This document shows, piece by piece, positions 5,238 to 5,313 of a DNA stretch of 5,313 nucleotides. This DNA is from Bacteroidota bacterium (GTDB lineage: Bacteria; Bacteroidota; Bacteroidia; B-17B0; Aurantibacillaceae): contig JANYBY010000183.1 of NCBI GenBank assembly GCA_025360565.1, positions 1 through 5,313 of the forward strand. Reading direction: 5' to 3'. Position 1 is the first letter of the stretch, and every line of letters starts with the position of its first letter. Below the pieces are notes generated by a model. The model saw only the letters and a list, made by a program, of their open reading frames with translations, was not told the DNA's origin and did no database searches. A program made the position numbers and the translations under genes.

Positions 5238-5313
5238 ATGATAAAAAAAGTAATAGTTGTTCTATTTTTTAGTTTGTCCGCTTTTTTAATAATAGGCCAA
5301 AACCGCAAGCTCG
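5238..5313 (+). CDS. Exported protein, N-terminal fragment only
   Basis: An ATG 4 bp after the phosphatase stop opens a frame of 25 codons that runs off the right edge. The residues seen (MIKKVIVVLFFSLSAFLIIG followed by QNRKL) form a clear signal peptide: two lysines, a hydrophobic core, and a likely cut at the glycine before Q. The tight spacing puts it in the gmhA operon. It could be another TPR/SpoIIE protein or an unrelated envelope protein; nothing visible decides this. Confidence 0.7.
   Translation, partial: MIKKVIVVLFFSLSAFLIIGQNRKL

Overview
The window looks like chromosomal DNA of a member of the Bacteroidota. It is AT-rich, and its start codons sit behind A-rich leaders rather than Shine-Dalgarno sites. 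It has TAnnTTTG-like promoter elements, short single-stranded-DNA-binding proteins without an acidic tail, a MORN-like secreted protein and a TPR-membrane-SpoIIE phosphatase, all common in that phylum. The genus cannot be told from the sequence. Taxonomy and functions rest on recognised motifs; no search was run.

Layout. (1) Bases 1-774, minus strand: the first 258 codons of a secreted protein, running off the left edge, with a MORN-like N-terminal part and a conserved-looking C-terminal segment. (2) Bases 775-1305: a long gap with a likely promoter for that gene, then, toward the right, a patchwork of short degenerate repeats. (3) Bases 1306-2386, plus strand: three tandem ssb-like genes. 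The first (115 aa) and third (111 aa) are complete OB-fold proteins about half identical to each other. The middle one (63 aa) aligns without gaps to the first half of the others and then stops, so it is a truncated, diverged ssb copy. A strong imperfect hairpin lies 5 bp after the first ssb, and a clear intrinsic terminator follows the third. (4) Bases 2465-2579: a dispersed-type intergenic repeat with a perfect 18-bp palindrome. (5) Bases 2658 to the right edge, plus strand: a compact operon of gmhA (sedoheptulose-7-phosphate isomerase), a 662-aa TPR/transmembrane/SpoIIE-type PP2C phosphatase with a TTG start, and the first 25 codons of another exported protein. The gaps are 5 and 4 bp.

How they fit together. 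The ssb cluster is a self-contained transcription unit for DNA metabolism. The gmhA operon joins an enzyme of ADP-heptose (envelope glycan) synthesis to a membrane-spanning phosphatase that probably senses something outside the cytoplasm through its TPR domain. Whether the two are functionally linked or only co-transcribed cannot be decided here. I see no clear new defence or mobile system. The points most worth a second look are the decayed ssb copy inside the tandem array and the different repeat elements in the gaps around it.
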